Origin: Gammaproteobacteria bacterium
GTDB lineage: Bacteria; Pseudomonadota; Gammaproteobacteria; Ga0077536
Assembly (NCBI GenBank): GCA_021773835.1
Contig: JAJFJQ010000035.1
Location: 45,781-109,780 of the forward strand
Direction: 5' to 3'
Length of the DNA: 64,000 nt
The notes beneath the pieces are model-generated. The model was not told the DNA's origin, did no database searches, and saw nothing but the letters and a program-made list of their open reading frames with translations. The stretch's first letter is position 1, and the number at the start of each line of letters is the position of its first letter. The translations under genes and the position numbers were made by a program. Shown one piece after another: positions 34,009 to 45,853 of the stretch.

Positions 34009-34067
34009 TGGTGCCGGGAGCGAGAATCGAACTCGCACACCCTTTCGGATACCAGATTTTGAGTCTG
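34009..34067 (-). repeat. attR: tRNA-Leu 3' part supplied by the island
   Basis: Fifty-nine bases identical to attL at 12057-12115. Here they are joined to the 5' part of the tRNA, so the island restored the gene it entered. The match ends at the 5' side of the anticodon stem, where the left copy diverges. Confidence 0.92.
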
Positions 34068-34095
34068 GCGCGTCTACCAGTTCCGCCACCCCGGC
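34009..34095 (-). tRNA. tRNA-Leu, anticodon CAA
   Basis: The minus strand folds into a type II tRNA of 87 bases with encoded CCA. The acceptor arm GCCGGGG pairs with TCCCGGC. The anticodon stem CCAGA/TCTGG holds the loop CTCAAAA, so the anticodon is CAA, reading UUG. A long variable arm and TTCGATT in the T loop fit tRNA-Leu. A perfect -10 (TATACT, plus coordinates 34167-34172) upstream is followed by a GC-rich stretch (TTGCCGCGCG), as in stringently controlled tRNA promoters. Confidence 0.96.
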
Positions 34096-34166
34096 AGGGG
34101 TTTGCCTTACCTCTTCGCGCGACAACGAAATCAATTCCGTGCGCGAGCTTGAAGAAACGCGCGGCA

Positions 34167-34172
34167 AGTATA
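34167..34172 (-). promoter_or_regulatory. -10 element of the tRNA-Leu promoter
   Basis: TATACT on the minus strand, with GC-rich discriminator DNA after it. The -35 region at the right distance is weak. The leader to the mature tRNA would be about 65 bases. Confidence 0.45.
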
Positions 34173-34269
34173 GATAACAGGCGATCGAAAAACTACTAGG
34201 CTATCGTTCCGCGACTTCACTAGATCGATAACGGGTCGCTGCTGCCGTTCATTTTGGTACCATCGTTTG

Positions 34270-35304
34270 GTGCGCACCGATCTGTTCCATTACGAGCTTC
34301 CCCAAGAGCTCATCGCCCAACATCCATCCCCGCGGCGAACCGACGCACGGCTGCTCGCCTTAGATGGGTCGAATGGCGCAATTTCGGACCGGCACATACC
34401 AGAGATCTTGGAACTCCTGAATCCGGGCGATCTGCTGGTGTTTAACGACACCCGGGTCGTTGCGGCGCGCTTGTTTGGCCGGAAACAGTCGGGTGGACGC
34501 GTCGAAGTATTAGTCGAGCGGGTCGAAAACGAGCGGGAGGTGGTCGCCCTAGTCAAAGCCAGCAAAACGCCCAAGATAGGCTCAATCCTTAAGATCGAAG
34601 ATGAGTTTGAGTTCAGCGTGAGCGCCCGAGACGGCATGTTTTTTCGACTACGTAATGAATCGGCCAGCGATGTATCGACAATTATGCAACGCGTGGGCCA
34701 CGTACCGTTGCCGCCCTATATTGATCGGATCGACACAAGCGCAGACAGTGCGCGATATCAGACTGTATACGGAAAAAACCCTGGTGCAGCCGCGGCGCCG
34801 ACGGCTGGTCTGCATTTTGACGAGGATTTAATGCTGGCGCTGGCCGAGTCCGGGATCGATATTGGGTTCGTCACGCTACATGTTGGCGCCGGAACCTTTC
34901 AGCCGGTTCGGAGCCCCAACGTTGAAGCGCACCAAATGCACTCCGAACGCTTCGACATTAGCGAAAAATTTTGCCGCCAGGTCGAGCGTGCGCAACGCGC
35001 GAACAAGCGTGTGATCGCAATCGGTACGACCAGCGTGCGTGCGCTGGAATCCGCGGCGCTCGATGGGCATTTGCAACCCATGCAAGGTGATACCGATATC
35101 TTTATCTACCCGGGGTATCGTTTCCAGCTAGTGGATGCGATGCTGACAAACTTTCATTTGCCACAATCCACGTTGTTAATGTTGGTCTGTGCTTTTGCTG
35201 GAACGGAGAAAATTATGCAGGCCTATGACCATGCGATCCAACAGCGTTATCGTTTCTTTAGCTACGGCGATGCAATGTGGATCACTCGCCCCGACCAGAC
35301 TTGA
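34270..35304 (+). CDS. queA: S-adenosylmethionine:tRNA ribosyltransferase-isomerase
   Basis: 344 residues from a GTG (a TTG lies one codon earlier). QueA transfers the ribosyl part of AdoMet to preQ1 at tRNA position 34, making epoxyqueuosine. Family blocks are clear: YELPQELIAQHP at the start, LLVFNDTRVVAARLFG, YQTVYGKNPGAAAAPTAGLHF, and LVDAMLTNFHLPQSTLLMLV. The length is near the usual 350. It lies 62 bases before tgt, as in many Proteobacteria, and the two enzymes act in the same pathway. It is also the first chromosomal gene right of the island. Confidence 0.97.
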   Translation: MRTDLFHYELPQELIAQHPSPRRTDARLLALDGSNGAISDRHIPEILELLNPGDLLVFNDTRVVAARLFGRKQSGGRVEVLVERVENEREVVALVKASKTPKIGSILKIEDEFEFSVSARDGMFFRLRNESASDVSTIMQRVGHVPLPPYIDRIDTSADSARYQTVYGKNPGAAAAPTAGLHFDEDLMLALAESGIDIGFVTLHVGAGTFQPVRSPNVEAHQMHSERFDISEKFCRQVERAQRANKRVIAIGTTSVRALESAALDGHLQPMQGDTDIFIYPGYRFQLVDAMLTNFHLPQSTLLMLVCAFAGTEKIMQAYDHAIQQRYRFFSYGDAMWITRPDQT

Positions 35305-35348
35305 TATGCCTACAGCTGGAGGCTACTTCGCGATTTGCCGCAGCTTAG

Positions 35349-36467
<1,119 letters not shown>

Positions 36468-36534
36468 GCCCCAGGAGCTGCGCGTACCGTGCACTGCTGT
36501 GTCATAATACGCGGCGATTTCCTAGAGACACCAA

Positions 36535-36864
36535 ATGAATTTCTTCATCGCAGATACATTCGCGCAAGGCGCACCCGCGGCGCAGGAGCCGGGCATGTCC
36601 GGGTTTCTGATCATGTTGATCCCGATTGTCGTCCTCTGGTTTTTGATGATCCGTCCGCAAATGAAGCGACAGAAAGAGCATACGAAAATGGTCGAGGCCT
36701 TGGCGAAGGGCGATGAGGCGGTTACAACCGGCGGGATCCTTGGACGTATCACGGAGGTTGGCGATAGTTTCGTTACCTTGGAGATCGCCAAGAGCATGGA
36801 GGTCAAGGTGCAGCGACATGCAATCGCCACCATTATGCCCAAGGGAACAATTAAGGAATCGTAG
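36535..36864 (+). CDS. yajC: Sec translocon accessory subunit YajC
   Basis: 109 residues with a single membrane helix (about 22-42, FLIMLIPIVVLWFLMIRPQM) and a cytoplasmic tail with KMVEALAKGDEAVTTGGILGRI, both typical of YajC. It associates with SecDF in the inner membrane and aids SecYEG. It precedes secD by 42 bases. Confidence 0.97.
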   Translation: MNFFIADTFAQGAPAAQEPGMSGFLIMLIPIVVLWFLMIRPQMKRQKEHTKMVEALAKGDEAVTTGGILGRITEVGDSFVTLEIAKSMEVKVQRHAIATIMPKGTIKES

Positions 36865-36906
36865 CCGGAACACAAGCTCGGCTGTAGCTTTGCGGAAAAT
36901 CTTTTT

Positions 36907-38730
36907 ATGAATCATTACCCCCTGTGGCGTTATCTGATGATCCTGATAATCATCGGATTAGGCGCGCTCTATGCTGCGCCCAACCTCTATGGAACGGATC
37001 CGGCGCTACAGATATCGGCGCGGCGTGCGGCGCCGGTCGATGAGAGTCTGAAAACCCAGGTCGAAGCCGCGCTTGGCGAGGCGGGGATCGTGCCTATCCG
37101 CACGGAGCTTGCGCTCAATCGCCTACTGTTACGTTTTAGCGATGTGGCGACCCGCAGCAAAGCGTCTGCTGTGTTGGAAACGACCTTAGGGGCGCAAAAT
37201 TACATCGTGGCTTTGAATCTTGCACCGCGAACCCCAAACTGGTTGTTGGCGGTGGGCGGGAAGCCGATGTACATGGGGCTCGATTTGCGTGGTGGTGTAC
37301 ATTTCTTGATGCAGGTGGATGTTGATGCCGTCGCGGCACAAAGCGATGAGCGCTTCGTGTCCGAACTCAGGGCGTCGCTACGTGAAGAGAAAGTTCGCTA
37401 CCGTACAATCGGCCGCGACCCAGCCGGCGGAGTGCTGGCAAATTTTCTGAATGCCGAAGTGAAGCGTGCCGCAGAAGGCATTATCTCGAACGACTTCCCC
37501 GATCTCGTCGTAACCGATAGGAGCAATGCGGCAGAACAGATCTTGCACCTCATACCAACGCCGGAATTTCTCGCCGAAGCACGCAAAACCGCACTCAAAC
37601 AGAACCTAACGACACTGCGCAATCGGGTTAACGAGCTCGGTGTCGCCGAACCTGTGATCCAGCAGCAAGGCGACTCTCGCATAGTCGTGCAGCTACCTGG
37701 AGTTGAAGATCCGGCGGAGGCGAAGAAATTACTCGGCGCGACGGCGACATTAGAATTTCGCTTAGTCGATATGGAAGCCGATCGCACCGCAGCGCTCGAG
37801 GGCAGAGTGCCGGTCACCTCGAAGCTGTATCACGAACGCAATGGTGATCCGGTTGTGCTGAAGAAGCGTGTGATGCTGACCGGCGATTACATCATCGATG
37901 CGGCATCCGGCATCGAACAAAATACCGGCTCTCCAGCCGTTTTTATTACACTTGACGGCAAAGGCGCGAAAATATTCAGCCGCGCGACACGCGAACAGAT
38001 CGGACGGTTGATGGCGGTGGTCTACATCGAACAGCAGCAAGGCCGGCCCGTTGCCGAGGTGATCAGCGTGGCGACGATCCGAGATGAATTATCTAAGCGG
38101 TTTCAGATAACGGGTCTCGACTCAACCGATGAGGCAAGGACGCTGGCGTTGCTTCTGCGTGCAGGCGCCCTTGCGGTACCGATCGAGATCATCGAGGAAC
38201 GCACGGTCGGGCCGAGTCTTGGGCAAGATAATATCGACCGCGGGCTAAATTCCGTCGCCATTGGCTTACTGCTGGTGCTGATATTCATGGCTGTCTACTA
38301 CAAGGTATTCGGACTCGTTGCAGACCTAGCGCTGGTGCTGAACATAGTATTGATTGTCGCCCTCTTATCGCTGCTGCAAGCAACGCTGACGCTACCGGGC
38401 ATCGCCGGGATTGTGCTCACGGTGGGAATGGCGGTCGATGCAAATGTGCTGATCTTTCAGCGTATCCGTGAAGAAATTAAGAACGGAAACTCGCCGCAGG
38501 CAAGTATCCATGCTGGCTACGAAAAGGCTTTTTCAACAATTGCCGACGCAAACATTACAACCTTAATCGCGGCGATCGTGTTGTTTAATTTTGGTACTGG
38601 CCCGATCAAAGGCTTTGCCGTTACGTTGTCTCTCGGGATCGTCACTTCGATGTTTACCGCGATTATCGGCACCCGTGCGGTGGTTAATCTAATCTACGGT
38701 AATCGTCGACTTGAGAAACTGACAATCTAG
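36907..38730 (+). CDS. secD: Protein translocase subunit SecD
   Basis: 607 residues. One N-terminal membrane helix (about 9-27), a large periplasmic domain (GLDLRGGVHFLMQVD; the P1 head region follows), and five C-terminal membrane helices with the RND-type GMAVDANVLIFQRIREE block whose aspartate carries protons. SecDF pulls preproteins across the membrane using the proton gradient. Length is close to the usual 615. It forms an operon with yajC and secF. Confidence 0.98.
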   Translation: MNHYPLWRYLMILIIIGLGALYAAPNLYGTDPALQISARRAAPVDESLKTQVEAALGEAGIVPIRTELALNRLLLRFSDVATRSKASAVLETTLGAQNYIVALNLAPRTPNWLLAVGGKPMYMGLDLRGGVHFLMQVDVDAVAAQSDERFVSELRASLREEKVRYRTIGRDPAGGVLANFLNAEVKRAAEGIISNDFPDLVVTDRSNAAEQILHLIPTPEFLAEARKTALKQNLTTLRNRVNELGVAEPVIQQQGDSRIVVQLPGVEDPAEAKKLLGATATLEFRLVDMEADRTAALEGRVPVTSKLYHERNGDPVVLKKRVMLTGDYIIDAASGIEQNTGSPAVFITLDGKGAKIFSRATREQIGRLMAVVYIEQQQGRPVAEVISVATIRDELSKRFQITGLDSTDEARTLALLLRAGALAVPIEIIEERTVGPSLGQDNIDRGLNSVAIGLLLVLIFMAVYYKVFGLVADLALVLNIVLIVALLSLLQATLTLPGIAGIVLTVGMAVDANVLIFQRIREEIKNGNSPQASIHAGYEKAFSTIADANITTLIAAIVLFNFGTGPIKGFAVTLSLGIVTSMFTAIIGTRAVVNLIYGNRRLEKLTI

Positions 38731-38755
38731 AAGGATCACTGCTCAATGGATAATC

Positions 38756-39673
38756 ATGGCGACTAAACAAGATAGGTTTGATTTTATGGGCCGGCGTACG
38801 CTGGCCTATATTTTCTCAGGCATCTTATTGCTTGGATCGGCGGCTGGCTTGGTGACGAACGGCCTTAATCTCGGGATCGACTTTACCGGCGGCACGCTGG
38901 TCGAGCTCGGCTACCCTGAGCCCGCCGATCTCGACGCGATCAGAGCGGCGCTTGGTGAGTCCGAATTCGGCGATGCGAGCGTTCAGGCCTTTGGGTCGCC
39001 GCTCGATGTGTTGGTGCGACTCCCGCAGAGCACTGCCGAAGGCGATGCTGAGGTGAGCACCCGGGTGTTGGAAGTCCTGCCAGGAGCGGAAATGCGTCGA
39101 ATTGAATTCGTCGGACCGCAGGTTGGCGAAGAGCTGACCGAGGATGGCGCATTGGCGATGTTATATGCGCTCATTGGTATCCTGGTTTATGTGATGCTCC
39201 GGTTCACGCTGAAATTTTCCGCGGGGGCCATTGCGGCTTTGGTACACGACGTATTGATTGTCTTGGGGTTTTTTGCCGTCACCCAGATAGAGTTTGACCT
39301 GCCGGTATTAGCGGCGATTTTGGCGGTTATTGGCTACTCCTTGAATGACACGATCGTCGTGTTTGATCGCATTCGTGAGAATTTTCGGCGCTTGCGCAAA
39401 CGTGAGCCAGTCGAAGTCATCAACACCTCTCTGAATCAAACGCTATCGCGCACGCTGATCACCTCACTGACGACCTTACTGGTTCTAACAGCGTTGTTCT
39501 TTTTAGGTGGCGAATTGATCCATGCCTTTGCAACGGCATTGATCGTCGGCGTTGTGATTGGAACCTACTCCTCGATCTACGTCGCAAGTACGACAACTTT
39601 GGCACTTGGGGTGCAGAAGGCAGATCTCATGCCGGTACAGAAAGACGACGAGGTGCCTGAAGCCAATCCGTGA
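38756..39673 (+). CDS. secF: Protein translocase subunit SecF
   Basis: 305 residues. The first helix is followed by GIDFTGGTLVELGY. The membrane part includes IGYSLNDTIVVFDRIRENFR, the SecF counterpart of the SecD proton block. It pairs with SecD in the SecDF-YajC complex. The start at 38756 gives a normal short N-terminus. An ATG three codons or so upstream is out of frame. Confidence 0.97.
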   Translation: MATKQDRFDFMGRRTLAYIFSGILLLGSAAGLVTNGLNLGIDFTGGTLVELGYPEPADLDAIRAALGESEFGDASVQAFGSPLDVLVRLPQSTAEGDAEVSTRVLEVLPGAEMRRIEFVGPQVGEELTEDGALAMLYALIGILVYVMLRFTLKFSAGAIAALVHDVLIVLGFFAVTQIEFDLPVLAAILAVIGYSLNDTIVVFDRIRENFRRLRKREPVEVINTSLNQTLSRTLITSLTTLLVLTALFFLGGELIHAFATALIVGVVIGTYSSIYVASTTTLALGVQKADLMPVQKDDEVPEANP

Positions 39674-39760
39674 CATAGTGCGAATCGTGCATCAACTGTG
39701 GATTTGAATACCTCAGCGCGCAGTAACTCAAAGGTGAATTAATAGCCTGGAGATCATCGT

Positions 39761-40897
39761 TTGCGCATAATCGCTGACCGAGATATCCCGCAAGTTCAAT
39801 CGGCGTTTTCCGACTTCGGCGACGTCGAGCTTGTGTCCGGCAGATCGCTCACCTCGGAGCAACTCGGTGACGCCGAGATCCTGCTCGTGCGCTCGGTCAC
39901 GAAGGTTAATAAAGATTTACTTGAGCACTCGAAGATCCGCTTAGTTGGCACCGCGACGTCTGGTATAGACCATTTGGATACGCGCTATTTACAGGAGCGC
40001 GATATTGACTATGTCAACGCCGCCGGATGTAACGCGCGTGCAGTTGCCGAGTACGTAGTTGCCTGTAGCTTTCTACTCGGGCGTCTAGGATCGGTCGATG
40101 CCAGCGAGCTCACCGCCGGCATTATAGGCTTCGGCAATGTCGGGAAATTTACCCATGCGATGCTCAGTGCGCTCGGAGTAGCCTGTGTGGTCAACGACCC
40201 ACTGTTGGAACCCGAACAGCATGATGTCCGGTTCGTCGACCTCGACGACGCGCTTCAGAGCGACATCGTCACCTTGCATGTGCCGCTTAGCGAACTGGGC
40301 GAATTTCCAACGCGAGGATTGCTCGGTGCCGCCGAACTTGCCCAAATGGGCGCTCGAACTCTGCTGATAAACACCGCGCGCGGTGGCGTAATAGACGAGG
40401 CATCACTGTTTAAGTGGCTAACGGAAAGCGCATACGCCATGGCTGTAGTCGACTGCTGGCACGGAGAGCCGATCGTCGATTTGGCGTTACTTGGGCAGGC
40501 CGCGATTGCGACACCGCATATTGCTGGGCACACCATTGAAGCACGTCTACGCGCAACGTCTATGTTGTCGAGCCGCCTCGGCGTAAAACTCGGAATCGAA
40601 CCCGCGTGGGCGGCCGCGCCAATGCCGCCCATAGACTTGCAGTTGCAAGTGCCGGGATCCGGGCGCGGTCGGGACGCGGTAGGCGACGCCGTACTGCGCT
40701 GCTGTGATCCCCGAATATCCACTGATGCGATGCGCGAAACCGCCAATTTAGGGACCGCGGATCGCGCTGCAGCGTTCGATCGGCTACGGCAAAAAGCCAG
40801 CTCTCGCCGTGAATTTTCCAGCCACCGCGTTGCATGCGATGGCCTGCAATTGGATACTGTACCGGAACTAGGCGAACTCGGATTCGCGACGATTTAA
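39761..40897 (+). CDS. pdxB: 4-phosphoerythronate dehydrogenase
   Basis: 378 residues from a TTG start, supported by the conserved opening RIIADRDIPQVQSAFSDFG, which matches the start of PdxB proteins. PdxB oxidises 4-phospho-D-erythronate in pyridoxal phosphate synthesis. The D-2-hydroxyacid dehydrogenase fold shows the NAD loop GIIGFGNVGK, an NTARGGVIDE block with the catalytic arginine, and the C-terminal dimerisation domain that separates PdxB from related enzymes. It starts 87 bases after secF. Confidence 0.95.
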   Translation: MRIIADRDIPQVQSAFSDFGDVELVSGRSLTSEQLGDAEILLVRSVTKVNKDLLEHSKIRLVGTATSGIDHLDTRYLQERDIDYVNAAGCNARAVAEYVVACSFLLGRLGSVDASELTAGIIGFGNVGKFTHAMLSALGVACVVNDPLLEPEQHDVRFVDLDDALQSDIVTLHVPLSELGEFPTRGLLGAAELAQMGARTLLINTARGGVIDEASLFKWLTESAYAMAVVDCWHGEPIVDLALLGQAAIATPHIAGHTIEARLRATSMLSSRLGVKLGIEPAWAAAPMPPIDLQLQVPGSGRGRDAVGDAVLRCCDPRISTDAMRETANLGTADRAAAFDRLRQKASSRREFSSHRVACDGLQLDTVPELGELGFATI

Positions 40898-40909
40898 ACG
40901 GCGATACAT

Positions 40910-42100
40910 ATGACCACTAAACCTATCGGTACGGCGGGAACACCCGACGCCATGCGCTTATTGCTTCTCGGCTCGGGCGAGCTGGGCAAGGAAGTCGCCA
41001 TCGAGGCGCTACGCTATGGCCTCGAGGTAACGGCTGTCGATCGTTATGCGAACGCGCCCGCCATGCAGGTTGCCCAGCATTCGCACGTGATGGATATGTT
41101 AGACGGTGACGCGCTCGAAGCATTGGTGGAACAAACCAATCCAGATCTCATTGTGCCGGAAGTGGAGGCGATCGCGACCGAGCGCCTAATCCGATTAGAA
41201 GAACGCGGCTATCATGTTGTGCCAACCGCACGCGCAACCCGCCTTACCATGGACCGCGAAGGGATCCGCCGTCTCGCTGCGGAAGAGCTAAAACTCCCGA
41301 CTTCGCCTTATCGGTTCGCGGAAAGTGAACACGAATGCGCACTAGCGATCGAAGAAATCGGTGTGCCGTGTATTGTGAAACCGGTGATGAGTTCGTCTGG
41401 AAAGGGCCAGGTTGTTGTAAAAGATCGAACTGAAGGCGCCAAGGCGTGGTCGCGCTCGGTGGCTGAAGGGCGCGGCTCGAGTGCGAAAGTTATCGTTGAA
41501 GGCTTTGTTGATTTTGATTACGAAATCACCTTGCTTACCGTGCGTCATGCCGGTGGTACGAGTTTCTGCGAACCGATCGGGCACGTACAAATCGACGGGG
41601 ACTATCGCGAATCATGGCAACCCCAGCCGATGAGTGCAGCAGCACGCACCGCGGCAGAGCACGTTGCTAAGACTGTGACGGCGGCGCTTGGTGGCAATGG
41701 TATCTTTGGTGTCGAACTCTTCGTGCAAGGGGACGATGTCTTCTTCAGCGAAGTGTCACCCCGACCTCACGATACCGGCATGGTAACAATGTTGTCTCAA
41801 GAGCTTTCGGAATTCGCGTTGCACGTGCGGGCGATCTTAGGTCTTCCAATCCCCGTCATTGGTCAAAGATATCCCGCCGCGTCTGTTGCGGTACTTGGGC
41901 ACGGAACCGGTTCGAATATTAGTTACCAAGGGATTGCCGAAGCCTTGAGTGAAGCCGGCACGGAACTCAGAATATTTGGTAAGCCTGAGGTACGCGGAGA
42001 GCGTCGCTTAGCGGTGGCATTGGCCAGCGCCGATTCGATCGACGGCGCCCGCGAAAAAGCACGACGGGTTGCCGAGAAGATACAACCAATAATTTCCTAA
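40910..42100 (+). CDS. purT: Formate-dependent phosphoribosylglycinamide formyltransferase
   Basis: 396 residues, close to the 392 typical of PurT. The opening [19 protein letters not shown], the ATP-grasp core ([12 protein letters not shown]) and [13 protein letters not shown] are diagnostic. It makes formyl-GAR from GAR, formate and ATP, an alternative to the folate-dependent PurN in purine synthesis. An upstream in-frame start makes the N-terminus about ten residues longer than usual. Confidence 0.97.
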   Translation: MTTKPIGTAGTPDAMRLLLLGSGELGKEVAIEALRYGLEVTAVDRYANAPAMQVAQHSHVMDMLDGDALEALVEQTNPDLIVPEVEAIATERLIRLEERGYHVVPTARATRLTMDREGIRRLAAEELKLPTSPYRFAESEHECALAIEEIGVPCIVKPVMSSSGKGQVVVKDRTEGAKAWSRSVAEGRGSSAKVIVEGFVDFDYEITLLTVRHAGGTSFCEPIGHVQIDGDYRESWQPQPMSAAARTAAEHVAKTVTAALGGNGIFGVELFVQGDDVFFSEVSPRPHDTGMVTMLSQELSEFALHVRAILGLPIPVIGQRYPAASVAVLGHGTGSNISYQGIAEALSEAGTELRIFGKPEVRGERRLAVALASADSIDGAREKARRVAEKIQPIIS

Positions 42101-42151
42101 TCAGCGCGGTGTGTCTGGCTCCCCGCGCCAAAAAGCTTGGAGAAAGAAAAA

Positions 42152-42541
42152 ATGAGGATGATGCACACAATGGTTCGGGTCCGTGACCTTGATGCTTCGT
42201 TGAAATTCTATTGCGAGATGTTAGGTATGAAGTTGCTGCGCAAGGAAGACTTTCCTGAAGGGAAGTTTACCCTAGCATTTGTCGGTTACGGCGAAGTCGC
42301 AGATTCGACGGTGCTAGAACTTACGCACAATTGGGATGTCGAAGAAGATTATGACCACGGCAATGCCTATGGCCATATCGCAGTGAGTGTTGACGACGTC
42401 TATGCCGCTTGCGACCGTATCCGAGAATTAGGCGGCAATGTGGTGCGCGAAGCCGGACCAATGAAAGGTGGGACCACGGTGCTCGCGTTCGTCGAAGATC
42501 CGGATGGCTATAAGGTTGAGCTCCTAGCCGATCACGCCTAA
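42152..42541 (+). CDS. gloA: Lactoylglutathione lyase (glyoxalase I)
   Basis: 129 residues from an ATG behind GGAGAAAG. The chain matches bacterial GloA nearly throughout: [40 protein letters not shown], and [20 protein letters not shown]. Metal ligands (His near the start, Glu in the ELT block, His of YGHIA, Glu of VELL) are present. It converts the methylglyoxal-glutathione hemithioacetal to S-lactoylglutathione. Confidence 0.97.
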   Translation: MRMMHTMVRVRDLDASLKFYCEMLGMKLLRKEDFPEGKFTLAFVGYGEVADSTVLELTHNWDVEEDYDHGNAYGHIAVSVDDVYAACDRIRELGGNVVREAGPMKGGTTVLAFVEDPDGYKVELLADHA

Positions 42542-42724
42542 TTTCCGATGGGCGCGATGCCCGGACAGCACAGCTCGAATGTGCTAGATTACCGCCGCAT
42601 CGCCGGGCGGCCAACCCAAAAATTCGGCCAAGCTGGGCTTGTTGAATGGTATATCGCGCATTGGTGATCCCAACCGCTCGATTTGATTATGACTCTAAAA
42701 TATTTGGAAACAGAGGTCTTTGGT

Positions 42725-43336
42725 ATGAAGCAGGTCTGGTTATCCGTTTTGATGTGCGCACTTTTGTTGACTGCGGCAACCGAACTAGCGGCTGCGGAAG
42801 CGCCGATGGATATCGTGCGCAATACGACGGACCAGGTATTGGACCGCGTCCAGAACGATCGTGAGGCGCTCCGGCAAGATCCTGCAAAGATGTTTGCCCT
42901 GGTCTCCGAAGTCATATTTCCTCATTTTGATTTTCCCATCATGGCCCAATGGGTCTTGGGTACCCATTGGAAAGAGGCCGACGAAGCATCGCGCGCTGAG
43001 TTCGTCGACCAGTTTCGTAAGTTACTCGTGCGAACCTACGCCACCGCGCTATTGGAGTTCTCTGATCAGGCCATCACCTATCCTGACGATACTGCAACGG
43101 TCAAGGGCCGTACCGTCGAGGTCCGCCAAGAAATTGATCAAAGCGGGAGCGAGCCGATATTGATTGGATATCGCCTTCACAGTATCGGCGGCAATTGGAA
43201 GGTGTTTGATGTAGCAGTGGACGGGGTTAGCTTGGTGAAGACCTACCGGGCATCATTTTCGTCGCTGATTAAAGACGGTGGCCTGCCAGGTCTGATCGCC
43301 GGTTTGAGTGAAAAGAATAAGGAAATTAATCAGTAG
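42725..43336 (+). CDS. mlaC: Phospholipid transport periplasmic protein MlaC
   Basis: 203 residues from the ATG at 42725, preceded by AGAGGT. A signal peptide ends near ATELAAAEA. The body is the Ttg2D/MlaC family: FPHFDFPIMAQWVLGTHWKEA, then FRKLLVRTYATALLEF, and late FDVAVDGVSLVKTYRASF. MlaC shuttles phospholipids across the periplasm between the outer membrane MlaA complex and the inner membrane MlaFEDB complex. Unusually the other mla genes are not next to it: gloA is upstream, and no mlaB is seen before ibaG. Confidence 0.93.
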   Translation: MKQVWLSVLMCALLLTAATELAAAEAPMDIVRNTTDQVLDRVQNDREALRQDPAKMFALVSEVIFPHFDFPIMAQWVLGTHWKEADEASRAEFVDQFRKLLVRTYATALLEFSDQAITYPDDTATVKGRTVEVRQEIDQSGSEPILIGYRLHSIGGNWKVFDVAVDGVSLVKTYRASFSSLIKDGGLPGLIAGLSEKNKEINQ

Positions 43337-43660
43337 CGCCGTATTTCGCGCCACAATGCGCTGCTAGTCGCCTCCCCGAGGCAACAGCCGAGACCCTAGT
43401 GCGCCCGACACTCGGACATGCCGGGCTCCGTGTTTTACCGACCAATTGAGGTTAGCATTCCGTGTGGCGTCTGCGCGTTACAGTATGCGTGCCGCAACCG
43501 AGGAAAGTTTTATCGGCGCCAAGGGTGAACTCTACCTCTTGCGATTTTTCAATTGAATTGAGTGATCACGAGCCGATGCAGTCGACACACCTTAATGGAA
43601 ACGCGTTTCGATGGCCGTTCAGAATCTAACTGGGCTAGGCAGCCCATACAGGAGTGCGTT
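43337..43660. other. 324-bp gap where mlaB would be expected
   Basis: No gene is supported. In the usual order mlaC-mlaB-ibaG-murA a STAS-domain protein of about 95 residues would sit here. Reading all three plus frames gives only short open pieces with no STAS motif. The gap probably holds the ibaG-murA promoter. Confidence 0.55.
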
Positions 43661-45191
<1,531 letters not shown>

Positions 45192-45202
45192 CGGGTGATA
45201 CG

Positions 45203-45850
45203 ATGAATCCATCACCCGAGCGTTCGTCTGGATTGGTGATCGCGGTTTCTAAAGGTCGGATACTACAAGAGGCACTACCCTTGCTGGCAATCGCCGGCAT
45301 CGTGCCCCATGAGGATCCTGACGAGTCCAGGAAACTTATTCTCGAGACAAGCGATGGCAAAACGAAACTTGTTGTGATCCGCGCGGCCGATGTCCCGACG
45401 TTTGTTGAATATGGGGCAGCAGATGTTGGCATCGCCGGGAAAGATGTATTGCTTGAGTATGAAGGCGATGGGTTCTACGAACCGCTTGATCTAAAAATTG
45501 CCGCCTGCCGTTTAGTGTTGGCTGGACGCGGTCAAGTGGAGAACGATTCCAGACGGCTGCGGGTAGCGACCAAGTATGCAACGACTACCCGACGCTATTT
45601 TGCGCAGAAGGGTGTACAGATTGAGGTTGTAAAGTTATACGGCTCGATGGAGCTTGCACCTTTGGTTGGTCTCGCGGATTACATCGTCGACTTGGTGGAT
45701 ACCGGAAATACGCTGAAGGCAAACGGCTTAGTGATGATGGAACATATCGCTGACATTTCCTCCCGCCTTATTGTCAACAAGGCGTCAATGAAAATTAAGC
45801 ACAATCAAATTACGGACTTGATCGGTCGACTCGCGGCAGTTACTGGGTAA
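45203..45850 (+). CDS. hisG: ATP phosphoribosyltransferase, short form
   Basis: 215 residues. This is the short HisG that lacks the C-terminal regulatory domain and needs the HisRS-like partner HisZ for activity and feedback control. Family blocks are [15 protein letters not shown], the [10 protein letters not shown] phosphate region, and [16 protein letters not shown]. It catalyses the first step of histidine synthesis. No hisZ lies in the window. Four bases separate it from hisD. Confidence 0.96.
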   Translation: MNPSPERSSGLVIAVSKGRILQEALPLLAIAGIVPHEDPDESRKLILETSDGKTKLVVIRAADVPTFVEYGAADVGIAGKDVLLEYEGDGFYEPLDLKIAACRLVLAGRGQVENDSRRLRVATKYATTTRRYFAQKGVQIEVVKLYGSMELAPLVGLADYIVDLVDTGNTLKANGLVMMEHIADISSRLIVNKASMKIKHNQITDLIGRLAAVTG

Positions 45851-45853
45851 ACG

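Larger units (their letters stand above)
12057..34067. mobile_element. Integrative island in tRNA-Leu(CAA), about 22 kb
   Basis: The element is bounded by identical 59-bp copies of the tRNA-Leu 3' end, at 12057-12115 and 34009-34067. The right copy belongs to the complete tRNA gene. The P4-type integrase lies just inside the left end, reading inward. A 21-bp repeat lies inside each boundary. Contents are recombinases, small HTH proteins, orphan nuclease-fold genes and a seven-gene defence-type operon. Nothing for conjugation, replication or phage structure is visible, so it is a genomic island or mobilisable remnant, not an ICE or complete prophage. Confidence 0.9.

Noticed and set aside
12057..34067. 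A complete prophage or conjugative element
   Set aside because: No capsid, tail, terminase, relaxase, coupling protein or type IV secretion genes are visible between the attachment sites.
43337..43660. A degenerate mlaB
   Set aside because: I read the three plus frames and saw no STAS-like segment, so I do not call a pseudogene.
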